Shown in pieces: positions 27,594 through 36,628 of a stretch of 64,000 nucleotides of DNA (position 1 is the first letter of the stretch; every line of letters starts with the position of its first letter). This stretch comes from Mycobacterium sp. PO1 (GTDB lineage: Bacteria > Actinomycetota > Actinomycetes > Mycobacteriales > Mycobacteriaceae). The stretch is from the NCBI RefSeq assembly GCF_017312405.1, contig NZ_BLTG01000017.1:48819-112818 (forward strand), read 5' to 3'. A program made the translations under genes and the position numbers. Under the pieces are notes generated by a model. The model was not told where the DNA came from, ran no database searches, and saw nothing but the letters and a program-made list of their open reading frames with translations.

Positions 27594-29078
27594 ATGAGTG
27601 AGGCCGCCGTCCTGATCCTCGCTGCAGGAGCGGGCACCCGGATGAAGTCCGACACCCCCAAGGTGCTGCACACCCTGGCCGGGCGCAGCATGCTGGCCCA
27701 CTCGCTGCACGCGGTGACGAAGGTGGCGCCGCGCCATCTGGTGGTCGTCGTGGGACGCGACCGGGAACGCGTGGCGCCCGCTGCCCTCGACATCGGCAGG
27801 GACGTGGGCCGCGACGTGCAGATCGCCGTGCAGGAAGAGCAGCTGGGCACAGGTCACGCCGTGGTCTGCGGGCTCAGCGCGCTGCCCGAGGAGTTCACCG
27901 GGGTCGTCGTGGTGACCGCGGGGGACGTACCGCTGCTCGACGCCGCGACCCTGGCCGAGCTGGTCTCCACCCACAGCGCCGAAGCGGCGGTGGTCACCGT
28001 CCTGACCACCACCCTGCCCGACCCGACCGGCTACGGCAGGGTGCTGCGCACCCAGGACGGCGACGTCATCGGCATCGTCGAACAGGCCGACGCCACCCCA
28101 TCGCAGCAGGCGATCACCGAGGTCAACGCCGGGGTGTACGCCTTCGACATCGCCGCGCTGCGCTCGGCGCTGAGCCGGCTGAGCTCCGACAACGCCCAGC
28201 ACGAGCTGTACCTGACCGACGTCATCGCGATCGTGCGCGCCGACGGTCACGTGGTGCGCGCCCATCACGTCGACGACGCCTCGCTGGTCGCCGGCGTCAA
28301 CGACCGCGTGCAGCTGTCCGAGTTGGGCGCCGAGTTGAACCGGCGCCTGGTGGCGGCCCATCAGCGCAACGGGGTGACGGTCATCGACCCGGCCTCGACG
28401 TGGATCGACGTCGACGTCACGATCGGCCGCGACACCGTCATACGGCCCGGCACCCAGCTGCTCGGCGGCACCCGCATCGGGTCGCGATGCGAGATCGGCC
28501 CGGACACGACGCTGACGGACGTGACGGTCGGCGACGCCGCCGAGGTCGTGCGCACCCACGCCACGTCAGCTCAGATCGGTGACGAGGCCACCGTCGGCCC
28601 GTTCACCTACCTGCGCCCCGGCAGCAAGCTGGGCAGCGCCGGCAAGCTCGGCGCGTTCGTCGAGACCAAGAACGCCGCGATCGGCGCCGGCAGCAAGGTT
28701 CCGCACCTGACCTACGTCGGCGACGCCGACATCGGCGAGCACAGCAACATCGGCGCCTCCAGTGTCTTCGTCAACTACGACGGGGAGACGAAGTCGCGCA
28801 CCACGATCGGCTCGCACGTGCGGACCGGCTCGGACACCATGTTCGTCGCCCCGGTCACGGTCGGCGACGGCGCCTACACCGGTGCGGGCACCGTGATCCG
28901 CGACGACGTGCCGCCCGGGGCGCTGGCCGTGTCGGCCGGCCCGCAACGCAACATCGAAGGCTGGGTACAGCGCAAACGCCCGGGCAGCGCCGCGGCCGAA
29001 GCCGCTCGACTGGCCGCCGAACGGCCCGCGGACACCGCCTCGTCCGATGACACCGCCTCGTCTGACGGCGGGAGCTAG
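27594..29078 (+). CDS. glmU: bifunctional GlmU (GlcNAc-1-P uridyltransferase / GlcN-1-P acetyltransferase)
   Basis: The 494-residue enzyme has the N-terminal nucleotidyltransferase motif [28 protein letters not shown] and NAGVYAFD, and a C-terminal left-handed beta-helix of hexapeptide repeats with the acetyltransferase residues in [15 protein letters not shown]. It makes UDP-GlcNAc for peptidoglycan and the arabinogalactan linker. ATG 27594 has GGAAGG six bases upstream; GTG 27591 is possible. The C-terminus carries a mycobacterial-type low-complexity tail ending [10 protein letters not shown]. Downstream, prs is co-directional but separated by an opposing DUF2254 gene, so the usual glmU-prs operon is broken here. 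Confidence 0.97.
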   Translation: MSEAAVLILAAGAGTRMKSDTPKVLHTLAGRSMLAHSLHAVTKVAPRHLVVVVGRDRERVAPAALDIGRDVGRDVQIAVQEEQLGTGHAVVCGLSALPEEFTGVVVVTAGDVPLLDAATLAELVSTHSAEAAVVTVLTTTLPDPTGYGRVLRTQDGDVIGIVEQADATPSQQAITEVNAGVYAFDIAALRSALSRLSSDNAQHELYLTDVIAIVRADGHVVRAHHVDDASLVAGVNDRVQLSELGAELNRRLVAAHQRNGVTVIDPASTWIDVDVTIGRDTVIRPGTQLLGGTRIGSRCEIGPDTTLTDVTVGDAAEVVRTHATSAQIGDEATVGPFTYLRPGSKLGSAGKLGAFVETKNAAIGAGSKVPHLTYVGDADIGEHSNIGASSVFVNYDGETKSRTTIGSHVRTGSDTMFVAPVTVGDGAYTGAGTVIRDDVPPGALAVSAGPQRNIEGWVQRKRPGSAAAEAARLAAERPADTASSDDTASSDGGS

Positions 29079-29088
29079 CCGACCTCCT

Positions 29089-29159
29089 CCGGCGGCGAGA
29101 ACTGGACGAACCCGTCCGGCGGCGAGGACTGGACGAACCCGTCCGACGGCGCGAGCTAG
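29089..29159. repeat. 27-bp tandem repeat after glmU
   Basis: Two units, 29089-29115 and 29116-29142, differ at one base and are followed by a partial third. The partial unit ends GCGCGAGCTAG, echoing the end of glmU itself (GCGGGAGCTAG at 29068-29078). The DUF2254 stop codon lies within the last partial unit. Confidence 0.75.
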
Positions 29160-30523
29160 ACGACCTCGGGACGGCGCCAGCGGCCGGCCAGCGCCTCCTC
29201 GGTGGCCAGCGCCAACCCCTCGAGCATCTCCCGCTCGGCAGGGTCGAAGTCCTGGCTGGCCACAGTGCGCCGCATCCGGGTCAGCTGGTTGTCGATGGCC
29301 GAGCGGTGCCGCGAGCCCGCACACCAGGCCAGATCACGCAGCAGCCGGGTGATCGCCGCGAGCACCGCCGCGTCCTCGGCACCGTAATGGCGCGGCTGGG
29401 TGACTGCCTCGTCGAGCAGGTCGGCCAGCCGCGGACCCTCGAGCACCACCCGCACCACGTCGTCGTCGTCGCAATACACCGAGGGGCCGAGCCGACGATC
29501 CGCCAGCCGGCACAGCAGCGCCGACAGGTGCCCGATGCCGTGCACCGCCGTCGTCGGATCGTTGATACCGGGCGAGAGCGCCTTGACCACCACGTCGGTC
29601 AGCTGCCGCACCGCGTAGCCGATGTCCTGCACCGGCGTGCGCTCGTCGCCGACCCGCACCGCCTCGGTCACGCAGTCGCGCACCGCCGAGAAGTCGTCGT
29701 CCTCGAGGCGTCCACCGCCGGCCGCCCACACCAGCGCCACCGGCGTGCCCTGGACCACCCAGTCCCCGGGCTTGCGTTGCAGCGCGACGACCGCCCCGGC
29801 GTCGGCCGCGGCACCGACCACGGGCTGGGCGTCAACCCCGGTGAGGAACCCTGTCCCGCTGCCGGCGACCGGCACCGCATCCCGCGGCGGGGCAGGCACC
29901 GAGTGCCCGTCAGACGATTCGTCCATCTGCTCGAGGCTGGCCTCGGCGTTGCGCAAGGCTTCGTTGAGCACCGAGCCGAGCAGCGTCTCCACCCGGATGA
30001 GCCGCACCAGATGCCCGAGGAACAGCACCAACGTGATCACGCTGATCACGGCGAGCAGAAAGCCGACCGTCACCGAGATCTGCGGCACGAACACCGTGCC
30101 GCCGTTGTCGCTGTCGCGCACGGTCCGCAGCACCGTCAACGCGTAGGCGAACGTCGCCACGAACAGCCCGAGCGTGCGCTGCACGAACCTGTCCCGGGCG
30201 AAGGTGCGCAACAGCCGCGGCGAGAATTGGCTGCTGGCCAGCTGCAACGTCACCAGAGTCAGCGAGAACGTCAGCGACGTCACCGTCATCACCGAGCCGG
30301 CGATGGCGGCGAGCAGGTCGCGCGCCGCCGCGGGGCCCCCGCCGAAGATCCACCTCGAGACCTCCGCGGGCATCGCACCGTCGAGCATCTGATCGAGCTC
30401 GGGCAGCAGCAGACCGGCCACGATGGCCACCGCGATGGCCATCGTCGGCACCGGCCACAGCCGGGTCCGGATCGCGTCGAGCATCCACGTTCTGCGGCGG
30501 TTGACCGCCGACCAGACGCGCAC
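29156..30523 (-). CDS. DUF2254 domain membrane protein
   Basis: The 455-residue protein has four predicted membrane helices in the first 200 residues (MAIAVAIVAGLLLPEL; LLAAIAGSVMTVTSLTFSL; TLGLFVATFAYALTVL; SVTVGFLLAVISVITLVLF) and a soluble C-terminal half with GINDPTTAVHGIGHLSALL, the family hallmark. DUF2254 has no established function. GTG 30523 was chosen because the near-perfect anti-SD match GGAGGTGAT ends eight bases upstream; ATG 30529 is too close to it. It lies in opposite orientation between glmU and prs, which are adjacent in M. tuberculosis, so it looks like a lineage-specific insertion. Confidence 0.83.
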   Translation of the reverse strand: MRVWSAVNRRRTWMLDAIRTRLWPVPTMAIAVAIVAGLLLPELDQMLDGAMPAEVSRWIFGGGPAAARDLLAAIAGSVMTVTSLTFSLTLVTLQLASSQFSPRLLRTFARDRFVQRTLGLFVATFAYALTVLRTVRDSDNGGTVFVPQISVTVGFLLAVISVITLVLFLGHLVRLIRVETLLGSVLNEALRNAEASLEQMDESSDGHSVPAPPRDAVPVAGSGTGFLTGVDAQPVVGAAADAGAVVALQRKPGDWVVQGTPVALVWAAGGGRLEDDDFSAVRDCVTEAVRVGDERTPVQDIGYAVRQLTDVVVKALSPGINDPTTAVHGIGHLSALLCRLADRRLGPSVYCDDDDVVRVVLEGPRLADLLDEAVTQPRHYGAEDAAVLAAITRLLRDLAWCAGSRHRSAIDNQLTRMRRTVASQDFDPAEREMLEGLALATEEALAGRWRRPEVV

Positions 30524-30687
30524 CTGCATCACCTCCGCGGGACCGTCGGACGTCGTCGTTCCCGTAGTGAGGCTACCGACTGGTAGCGTGCGGTCGCCGG
30601 ATGTTGGCATTCCGGTAACCCGCCAGCGTATGGGTGTACGCGCTACGTACGATGGCCCCGTACAAATCACCGAGCCGAGGGCAGCCC

Positions 30688-31668
30688 GTGAGCCACGACT
30701 GGACTGACAACCGCAAGAACCTGATGCTGTTCTCGGGTCGCGCGCATCCCGAACTGGCCGAGCAGGTCGCAAAGGAACTCGACGTTCCGGTGACCGCGCA
30801 AACGGCCCGGGATTTCGCCAACGGCGAGATCTTCGTCCGCTTCGACGAGTCCGTGCGCGGCTGTGACGCGTTCGTGCTGCAGAGCCATCCCTGGCCGCTG
30901 AACCAGTGGCTGATGGAACAGCTGCTGATGATCGACGCACTCAAACGCGGCAGCGCCAAACGCATCACCGCGATCCTGCCGTTCTACCCCTACGCCCGCC
31001 AGGACAAGAAGCACCGCGGCCGCGAACCGATCTCGGCGCGGCTGGTCGCCGACCTGCTCAAGACGGCCGGCGCCGACCGCATCGTGACCGTGGACCTGCA
31101 CACCGACCAGATCCAGGGTTTCTTCGACGGCCCGGTCGACCACATGCGCGCCCAGAAACTGCTGACGGGCTACATCGCCGAGAACTACGCCGACCACGAC
31201 ATGGTCGTCGTCTCCCCCGACTCCGGCCGGGTGCGGGTGGCCGAGAAGTGGGCCGACTCGCTGGGCGGTGTGCCGCTGGCGTTCATCCACAAGACCCGCG
31301 ACCCGCTGGTGCCCAACCAGGTCAAGTCCAACCGCGTCGTCGGCGACGTGGCGGGTAAGACGTGCATCCTGACCGACGACATGATCGACACCGGCGGCAC
31401 GATCGCCGGGGCGGTGCGACTGCTCAAGGCCGACGGTGCGGCCGATGTGGTCATCGCCGCCACCCACGGGGTGCTGTCCGACCCGGCCCCGCAGCGCCTC
31501 GCCGACAGCGGCGCCCGCGAGGTCATCGTCACCAACACGCTGCCGATCAGCGAAGATAAGATGTTTCCGCAGCTCACGGTCCTGTCGATCGCACCACTGC
31601 TGGCCAACACGATTCGCGCGGTGTTCGAGAACGGTTCGGTGACAGGGCTTTTCGACGGATCGGCCTGA
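30688..31668 (+). CDS. prs: ribose-phosphate pyrophosphokinase
   Basis: The 326-residue enzyme shows FSGRAHPELAEQVAKEL, the flexible ATP loop FANGEIFVRFDESVRG, YARQDKKHRGREPISARL, the metal site VDLHTDQIQGFFD and the PRPP-binding loop LTDDMIDTGGTI. It makes PRPP from ribose 5-phosphate and ATP for purine, pyrimidine, His, Trp and, in mycobacteria, decaprenyl-phosphoryl-arabinose synthesis. GTG 30688 has GAGG seven bases upstream and matches the conserved N-terminus SHDWTDNRKNL; an in-frame upstream ATG adds a non-conserved leader. The 164-bp gap to the divergent DUF2254 gene must contain its promoter. Confidence 0.96.
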   Translation: MSHDWTDNRKNLMLFSGRAHPELAEQVAKELDVPVTAQTARDFANGEIFVRFDESVRGCDAFVLQSHPWPLNQWLMEQLLMIDALKRGSAKRITAILPFYPYARQDKKHRGREPISARLVADLLKTAGADRIVTVDLHTDQIQGFFDGPVDHMRAQKLLTGYIAENYADHDMVVVSPDSGRVRVAEKWADSLGGVPLAFIHKTRDPLVPNQVKSNRVVGDVAGKTCILTDDMIDTGGTIAGAVRLLKADGAADVVIAATHGVLSDPAPQRLADSGAREVIVTNTLPISEDKMFPQLTVLSIAPLLANTIRAVFENGSVTGLFDGSA

Positions 31669-31701
31669 CGAACCCGACGAGCGCTCGCGCGAGGAGACAT
31701 G

Positions 31702-32043
31702 ATGACGGCGCGGATCTACCACAACCCGAAGTGCTCGACGTCGCGCAAGACCCTGGAGTTGTTGCGCGACAACGGTGTCGAGCCCGAGGTCGTGCTGTAT
31801 CTGAAGAACCCGCCGTCGCGGGCCGAGCTCGAGACACTGATCGCCGACGCCGGCATCGAAGTGCGCACCGCGGTGCGTAAACGCGAATCGCTCTACAGCG
31901 AGCTCGGTCTGGCCGACGCATCCGACGACCAGCTGCTCGACGCGATGACCGAACACCCGATTCTCATCGAGCGCCCTTTCGTGGTGACCGACAACGGCAC
32001 CCGGCTCGCGCGCCCCCTCGACAACGTCCGCGAGATCCTGTGA
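31702..32043 (+). CDS. arsC: ArsC family (thioredoxin-fold) reductase
   Basis: The 113-residue protein has IYHNPKCSTSRKTLELL with the active-site Cys11 and the Arg in the position of the ArsC triad, plus ERPFVVTDNGTRLARP. This is the glutaredoxin-coupled ArsC family, which reduces arsenate in some members; others (YfgD-like) have unknown substrates. GAGGAG lies five bases before ATG 31702, favouring it over ATG 31699. It is 33 bp after prs, and its stop overlaps lpqT as GTGA, so prs, arsC and lpqT probably form an operon. No arsenic genes are adjacent, so the arsenate role is uncertain. Confidence 0.82.
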   Translation: MTARIYHNPKCSTSRKTLELLRDNGVEPEVVLYLKNPPSRAELETLIADAGIEVRTAVRKRESLYSELGLADASDDQLLDAMTEHPILIERPFVVTDNGTRLARPLDNVREIL

Positions 32044-32702
32044 CGCTGCGCTGGGCATTGGTGGCCGCGCTGGGGGCGCTGGTGGTCTCCGGATGCGCCA
32101 CCGAAGCACCCGACTACCAGTCGGTGTGGTCGTCACCCAGCGCCACACCGGCGACCCCGGCGCCCGATCTCGTTCCGCTGTCGAAGTTCCTCGAAGACTC
32201 CGGTGTCGTCGGGCAGCCGGTGTCCCCGGAGATGCTCGAGGACCTGACGGTGTCGATGCCGACCCCCGCAGGCTGGCAGCCCTACCAGGACAGCAGCCTT
32301 TCGCCGGGCACCCGGATGATCGCCAAGGGCAACACCTACCCGACGGCGATGCTGATGGTGTTCGAACTCGACGGGGAGTTCGACGTCGCCGAGGCGCTGA
32401 CCCATGCCGACGACGACGCCCAGATGTCGCAGAACTTCCGGATGCTCAATTCCTCCACCAAGGACTTCGAGGGCTTCCCGTCGACGATGATCGAGGGCAG
32501 CTACGACCTGGCCAACAACCGGATGCACACCTACAACCGGGTCGTCATCGCCACCGGAGCACCGCCGGCGCGCAAGCGCTACCTGGTCCAGTTCACCGTC
32601 ACCGGCTACGCCGAACAGGCCGTCGCGGACGCCCCCGACATGGAGAAGATCATCGAGGGCTTCACGGTCTCGGTGCCCGGCGCCGCACCCGCAACCCGGT
32701 GA
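32040..32702 (+). CDS. lpqT: LpqT family lipoprotein
   Basis: The 220-residue product has a signal peptide ending in the lipobox VVSGC (Cys at about residue 19), a proline/serine linker, then the LpqN/LpqT domain with MPTPAGWQPYQDSSL, AMLMVFELDGEFD and the C-terminal IIEGFTVSVP. This Mog1p/PsbP-like fold is typical of mycobacterial surface lipoproteins; M. tuberculosis LpqT modulates host signalling and LpqN interacts with envelope enzymes. The GTG start overlaps the arsC stop. A paralogue of the same family is at 60356-61057. Confidence 0.88.
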   Translation: MTLRWALVAALGALVVSGCATEAPDYQSVWSSPSATPATPAPDLVPLSKFLEDSGVVGQPVSPEMLEDLTVSMPTPAGWQPYQDSSLSPGTRMIAKGNTYPTAMLMVFELDGEFDVAEALTHADDDAQMSQNFRMLNSSTKDFEGFPSTMIEGSYDLANNRMHTYNRVVIATGAPPARKRYLVQFTVTGYAEQAVADAPDMEKIIEGFTVSVPGAAPATR

Positions 32703-32866
32703 GCCGCGCATCCCGGCAGTAGCGTCCGCTGGGCCGACCGGGGATGACGGGGGTGGACGTCGTCACCGTCGAGCGGGACGGTTCAACCATCCGACACGCC
32801 GCCCCGTCGGCTGCCCGGCCGGACGCACGACGGCCGACTTCACCGACCGGCGTTAGGGTGATGCCC

Positions 32867-33748
32867 ATGACCGAGTGGACCGCCGCCGATCTGCCCTCTT
32901 TCGCCGGCCGCACCGTCATCGTCACCGGCGCGAACAGCGGCCTCGGGCTGATCACCGCCCGCGAACTCGCCCGCGTCGGCGCCCGGACCATTCTCGCGGT
33001 GCGCAACGTCGACAAGGGCACCGTGGCTGCCGCGGACATGTCCGGTGACGTCGAGGTCCGCCGGCTGGACCTGCAGGACCTGTCGTCGATCCGGGATTTC
33101 GCGGAAGGCTTCACGCTCTCCGGCGACCGGGTCGACGTGCTGGTCAACAATGCCGGCATCATGGCGGTGCCCTACGCCCTGACCGCCGACGGTTTCGAGA
33201 GCCAGATCGGCACCAACCACCTCGGTCACTTCGCGCTGACCAACATGCTGTTGCCCGTCATCACCGACCGCGTGGTCACTGTGTCGTCGATGATGCATCT
33301 GTTCGGCTACATCAGCCTGACCGACCTGAACTGGAAGTCGCGGCCTTACCTCGCCTGGCCCGCCTACGGTCAGTCCAAATTGGCGAACCTGCTGTTCACC
33401 AGCGAACTGCAGCGCCGACTCTCCGCGGCGGGGTCACCGCTGCAGGCGCATGCCGCCCATCCCGGCTATTCGGCGACGAATCTGCAGGGACACACCGGCA
33501 GCCGGTGGGGCTCCCGGGTCGCCGGCATCGGCAACAAGCTGATGGCCACCGACGCCGACTTCGGCGCCCGCCAGACGCTGTACGCGGTGTCCGCCGCGCT
33601 GCCGGGCGACAGCTTCATCGGCCCGAGGTTCGCGATGCGGGGACCGACCGGCCCGTCCCCACGCAGCCCGCTGGCCCGCAAGCAGTCCACGGCGCGGGCA
33701 CTGTGGACGCTGTCCGAGCAGCTCACCGCCACCGAATTTCCACTCTGA
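32867..33748 (+). CDS. SDR family oxidoreductase (retinol dehydrogenase-like)
   Basis: The 293-residue protein has the cofactor motif VTGANSGLG (about residue 21), LVNNAGIMAVP (about 85), the Ser in VTVSSMMH and the Tyr-x3-Lys in YGQSKLAN. The long C-terminal part with HPGYSATNLQGHTG and GDSFIGPRFAMRGP resembles the mycobacterial SDRs annotated as retinol/protochlorophyllide-type oxidoreductases. The substrate is unknown. ATG 32867 follows TAGGGT by seven bases, predicting a leaderless mRNA and so its own promoter separate from lpqT. Confidence 0.85.
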   Translation: MTEWTAADLPSFAGRTVIVTGANSGLGLITARELARVGARTILAVRNVDKGTVAAADMSGDVEVRRLDLQDLSSIRDFAEGFTLSGDRVDVLVNNAGIMAVPYALTADGFESQIGTNHLGHFALTNMLLPVITDRVVTVSSMMHLFGYISLTDLNWKSRPYLAWPAYGQSKLANLLFTSELQRRLSAAGSPLQAHAAHPGYSATNLQGHTGSRWGSRVAGIGNKLMATDADFGARQTLYAVSAALPGDSFIGPRFAMRGPTGPSPRSPLARKQSTARALWTLSEQLTATEFPL

Positions 33749-33890
33749 GCTCGCCGTGCGCTACCCTGGCTGGCGCGTCACGGCGAGGGTGGCCTGCTCA
33801 GCAGGGCCGCCGTTATCGACGGGATACCGCATCTTCGGTGCGCACCCTGGCCGTGCCTGACCAATCGAGCAACGGCACGCTAGGAGAACC

Positions 33891-34547
33891 ATGGCCACCA
33901 ACAATCTGACCGCATCGGTCCGCACCGAGACCGGCAAGGGCGCCTCACGCCGCGCCCGCCGCGAAGGTCGCGTCCCCGCCGTGCTGTACGGCCACGGCAC
34001 CGACCCCCGCCACCTCGAGTTGGACGGCCACGACTTCGCCGCCGTGCTGCGCAACGCCGGCACCAACGCCCTGCTCACCCTCGACATCGACGGCGAAGAG
34101 CAGCTCGCGCTGCCCAAGGCGCTCGACATCCACCCGATCCGCCGCACCATCACCCACGCCGACCTGATCGTGGTCCGCCGCGGCGAGAAGGTGACCGTCG
34201 AGGTCAACGTCGTCGTCGAGGGCGAAGCCGCACCCGGCACGCTGGTCACCCAGGACGCCAACACCATCGAGATCGAGGCCGACCCGACCTCGATTCCCCA
34301 GCAGTTCACCGTGTCGGTGGAAGGCGCCGAAGAGGGCACGCAGATCACCGCCGGTGACATCGCCCTGCCCGCGGGTGTGTCGCTGGTCTCCGACGCGGAG
34401 ATGCTGGTCGTCAACGTCGTCGAGGCGCCGAGCGAAGAAGAGCTCGAGGCCGAGGGCGCCGGTGAGGAAGGCGAGGCTGCGGCCGAGGCCGACACCGAGA
34501 CCGAGGGTGACGAGGCAGCCGAGGAATCGGCATCCGACTCCGAATAG
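33891..34547 (+). CDS. rplY: 50S ribosomal protein L25 / general stress protein Ctc
   Basis: The 218-residue protein has the N-terminal 5S rRNA-binding L25 domain ([35 protein letters not shown]) and the TL5/CTC C-terminal beta domain, then a Glu/Ala-rich acidic tail (about residues 180-218). The two-domain form with acidic tail is normal for mycobacteria. It binds 5S rRNA in the large subunit. AGGAG lies six bases before the ATG. The 142-bp upstream gap (33749-33890) must hold its promoter; I see only a weak GC hairpin around 33791-33808. pth follows 23 bp downstream. Confidence 0.95.
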   Translation: MATNNLTASVRTETGKGASRRARREGRVPAVLYGHGTDPRHLELDGHDFAAVLRNAGTNALLTLDIDGEEQLALPKALDIHPIRRTITHADLIVVRRGEKVTVEVNVVVEGEAAPGTLVTQDANTIEIEADPTSIPQQFTVSVEGAEEGTQITAGDIALPAGVSLVSDAEMLVVNVVEAPSEEELEAEGAGEEGEAAAEADTETEGDEAAEESASDSE

Positions 34548-34570
34548 TCCGGCGACGACAAACGCCTGAG

Positions 34571-35149
34571 ATGGCCGATCCGCTTCTGGTGGTCGGCCTG
34601 GGCAACCCCGGGCCGAACTACGCCAAGACCCGGCACAACGTGGGGTTCATGGTGGCCGACATCCTGGCGGGCCGCCTCGGCGACGGCTTCAAGGTGCACA
34701 AGAAGTCGGGCGCCGAGGTGGCCACCGGGCGGCTCGCCGGCCGCTCGGTGGTGCTCGCCAAACCGCGGGTGTACATGAACGAATCAGGCCGACAGGTCGG
34801 CCCGCTGGCCAAGTTCTATTCGGTGTCCCCCGCCGACATCGTCGTCATCCACGACGAACTCGACATCGACTTCGGCCGGATCCGGCTCAAGCGCGGAGGC
34901 GGCGAAGGCGGCCACAACGGTCTGCGTTCGGTGGCGTCAGCGTTGGGCACCAAGGACTTTCAGCGGGTACGCATCGGCATCGGCAGGCCCCCGGGACGTC
35001 AGGAGCCGGCCGCCTATGTTCTGCAGCCGTTCAGCACCGGGGAACGCGACGAGGTACCCACGATCTGCGAGCAGGCCGCCGACGCGACCGAGCTGCTGAT
35101 CGCCGAAGGACTGGAACCGGCCCAGAACACCGTGCACGCCTGGGGTTAA
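34571..35149 (+). CDS. pth: peptidyl-tRNA hydrolase
   Basis: The 192-residue enzyme shows [20 protein letters not shown] with the catalytic His22, the tRNA/peptide site [16 protein letters not shown], and [28 protein letters not shown] with the conserved Asp. It recycles peptidyl-tRNAs released from stalled ribosomes and is essential. It forms an operon with rplY, the usual actinobacterial arrangement. The last four bases overlap the convergent iron-sulfur protein gene. Confidence 0.96.
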   Translation: MADPLLVVGLGNPGPNYAKTRHNVGFMVADILAGRLGDGFKVHKKSGAEVATGRLAGRSVVLAKPRVYMNESGRQVGPLAKFYSVSPADIVVIHDELDIDFGRIRLKRGGGEGGHNGLRSVASALGTKDFQRVRIGIGRPPGRQEPAAYVLQPFSTGERDEVPTICEQAADATELLIAEGLEPAQNTVHAWG

Positions 35150-36177
35150 CGCAGGTTCAGGCCGCTGTCCACGGTCTTGACCGGCTTGTGGGGATAGCGT
35201 CTGCGCGCATGCCGCTCGGCGTCGGAATTCGGCAGGACGTACAGCGTTTCGACCTTGTCCTGCAAGGGTTTGAGAACCAGGTCCATGAATCCCTTGCGGT
35301 CATCGAGATACGGTTCGATGACGTCCTCGCCGGCCGGGCACACCGCCAGGCAGTACGCGGCCTTGTAGTTGGCCTTGAACGACAGACTCTGCCACATCGA
35401 GGCGTTTTCCGAATCCGTCACCCGGGAGCGGAAGTCCGCGGCGTCGGCACTGTCGGCGACCGTCTGGGCCCAGTCGGTGAAGCCGCCCATGAACTCGCGA
35501 TAGTTGTGCACCGAGCAGGCCATGAAGTCGAAGTCGCCGTCCTTCTTGATCGCCCCGACCGGGCAGGCCGCCACACACAGCTTGCACTCCAGGCACGGCG
35601 AATAGTCCAGTGGCCGGCTGTATTCGGTGATCGGGGCGGCGACCAGGATGGTGCCGAGCAGCACGAAGTTGCCGAACCGCGGGTGGATGACGTTGCGGTG
35701 GATGCCCATCACGCCCATGCCGGCGGCCACGGCGACGGGCTTGTGCGCGATCACCCAGATCCGGCCCGGGAAGCGGTCCATCTCCATCGGGAACGTCGCC
35801 GAGGGATTGACCACGCGGTGCCCGGCATCCTGCAACAGCCGGGTGATGCGGTGCGCCGCCTCGTTCATGATCTCGCCGCTGCGATGGAACTCCTGGTTGG
35901 CGACGCTGCGCGCGGTCGAGCGCACGTTGTCGCGATTCATCTTGACCACCAGCGACAGGTAGCTGACCGCGCCCGGTAATGCCGCGTCGGCGTGGGCCCG
36001 TTCGTCGCCGAGCGCGGGGTCGTCGACCGCGGCGAAACCGACGTCGTCGACGCCGGCGTCCAGGCACACCTGCCGCAGCCACGCGGCGTCCAGGGGACCC
36101 GGACGGGTCGTCGGACGGGCGCGCACAGCGCGCACCGTGGGGTGTTCGGCCAGTCGGGGCGGCAGCTTGGCGGTCAT
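35146..36177 (-). CDS. 4Fe-4S double-cluster protein, epoxyqueuosine reductase-like
   Basis: The 343-residue protein has a QueG/reductive dehalogenase-like N-terminal domain ([31 protein letters not shown]) and a complete ferredoxin motif [17 protein letters not shown] (about residue 197). A second motif is reduced to ACSVH and [12 protein letters not shown], lacking the first CxxC seen in true QueG. The catalytic Asp region and HEAT repeats of QueG are also absent, so it is unlikely to be epoxyqueuosine reductase. Its partner and substrate are unknown. ATG 36177 follows TATACT by six bases, predicting a leaderless mRNA. It is divergent from arsR and overlaps pth by four bases. Confidence 0.75.
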   Translation of the reverse strand: MTAKLPPRLAEHPTVRAVRARPTTRPGPLDAAWLRQVCLDAGVDDVGFAAVDDPALGDERAHADAALPGAVSYLSLVVKMNRDNVRSTARSVANQEFHRSGEIMNEAAHRITRLLQDAGHRVVNPSATFPMEMDRFPGRIWVIAHKPVAVAAGMGVMGIHRNVIHPRFGNFVLLGTILVAAPITEYSRPLDYSPCLECKLCVAACPVGAIKKDGDFDFMACSVHNYREFMGGFTDWAQTVADSADAADFRSRVTDSENASMWQSLSFKANYKAAYCLAVCPAGEDVIEPYLDDRKGFMDLVLKPLQDKVETLYVLPNSDAERHARRRYPHKPVKTVDSGLNLR

Positions 36178-36183
36178 CAGCTG

Positions 36184-36189
36184 AGTATA
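36184..36189 (-). promoter_or_regulatory. leaderless -10 of the iron-sulfur protein gene
   Basis: TATACT on the minus strand stands six bases before ATG 36177. An A/T-rich run (TATATATAGCTATA) surrounds it, unusual in this GC-rich DNA. The ArsR-type operator lies 34-60 bp upstream, so the regulator may act on this promoter too. Confidence 0.55.
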
Positions 36190-36222
36190 TATAGCTATAC
36201 CCAGAGGCGGGCAACTGCTCGC

Positions 36223-36248
36223 GACGTATTCCTTGACAGGAATACGTC
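36223..36248. promoter_or_regulatory. inverted repeat overlapping the arsR -35, candidate ArsR operator
   Basis: GACGTATTCCT (36223-36233) and AGGAATACGTC (36238-36248) are perfect 11-bp inverted arms with a 4-bp centre (TGAC). The centre forms part of a consensus -35, TTGACA (36233-36238). TAGCGT (36256-36261), 17 bp further, is a good -10, and ATG 36268 follows after six bases. A protein bound to the dyad would cover the -35, so autorepression is expected. Confidence 0.75.
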
Positions 36249-36267
36249 ACGGTCTTAGCGTGGGCCC

Positions 36268-36597
36268 ATGCACGCGACGGTGTTCGGAGCACTCGCCGAG
36301 CCGAGTCGGCTGCGGATCGTCGAATTGCTGCGCACCGGGCCACGATCGGTCGGCGAGATCGCCGAGTCGCTCGAGATCCGGCAGCCGCAGGTGAGCAAGC
36401 ACCTTCGGGTGCTTGGCGATTCGGGGATCGTCGCGGTCGAGGCCATCGCTCGGCACCGCATCTACCACCTCGAGCGCGCACCGTTCGAGGAGATCGAGCG
36501 GTGGGCCGGCTCCTTCGAGCAGCTGTGGCACGCGCGCCTCGACTCCCTCGGCGCATTCCTCGAGACCCTCGATAATGCTGAGCACCAACAGGATTGA
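36268..36597 (+). CDS. ArsR/SmtB family transcriptional regulator
   Basis: The 109-residue protein begins with FGALAEPSRLRIVELL and a winged helix with SVGEIAESLEIRQPQVSKHL and a wing VEAIARHRIYHLE. The lack of Cys pairs in helix 3 argues against a metal sensor; it belongs to the ArsR subgroup paired with SRPBCC (AHSA1) genes. Expression is probably leaderless from a promoter carrying a perfect dyad over its -35, giving autorepression. The SRPBCC gene begins 31 bp downstream on the same strand, so both should be coregulated. Confidence 0.9.
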   Translation: MHATVFGALAEPSRLRIVELLRTGPRSVGEIAESLEIRQPQVSKHLRVLGDSGIVAVEAIARHRIYHLERAPFEEIERWAGSFEQLWHARLDSLGAFLETLDNAEHQQD

Positions 36598-36628
36598 CAA
36601 ATCACACCCGCGAATCTGGAGACACCGC

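Noticed and set aside
35146..36177. Naming this gene queG
   Set aside because: The second cluster motif and the C-terminal repeat domain of epoxyqueuosine reductase are missing.
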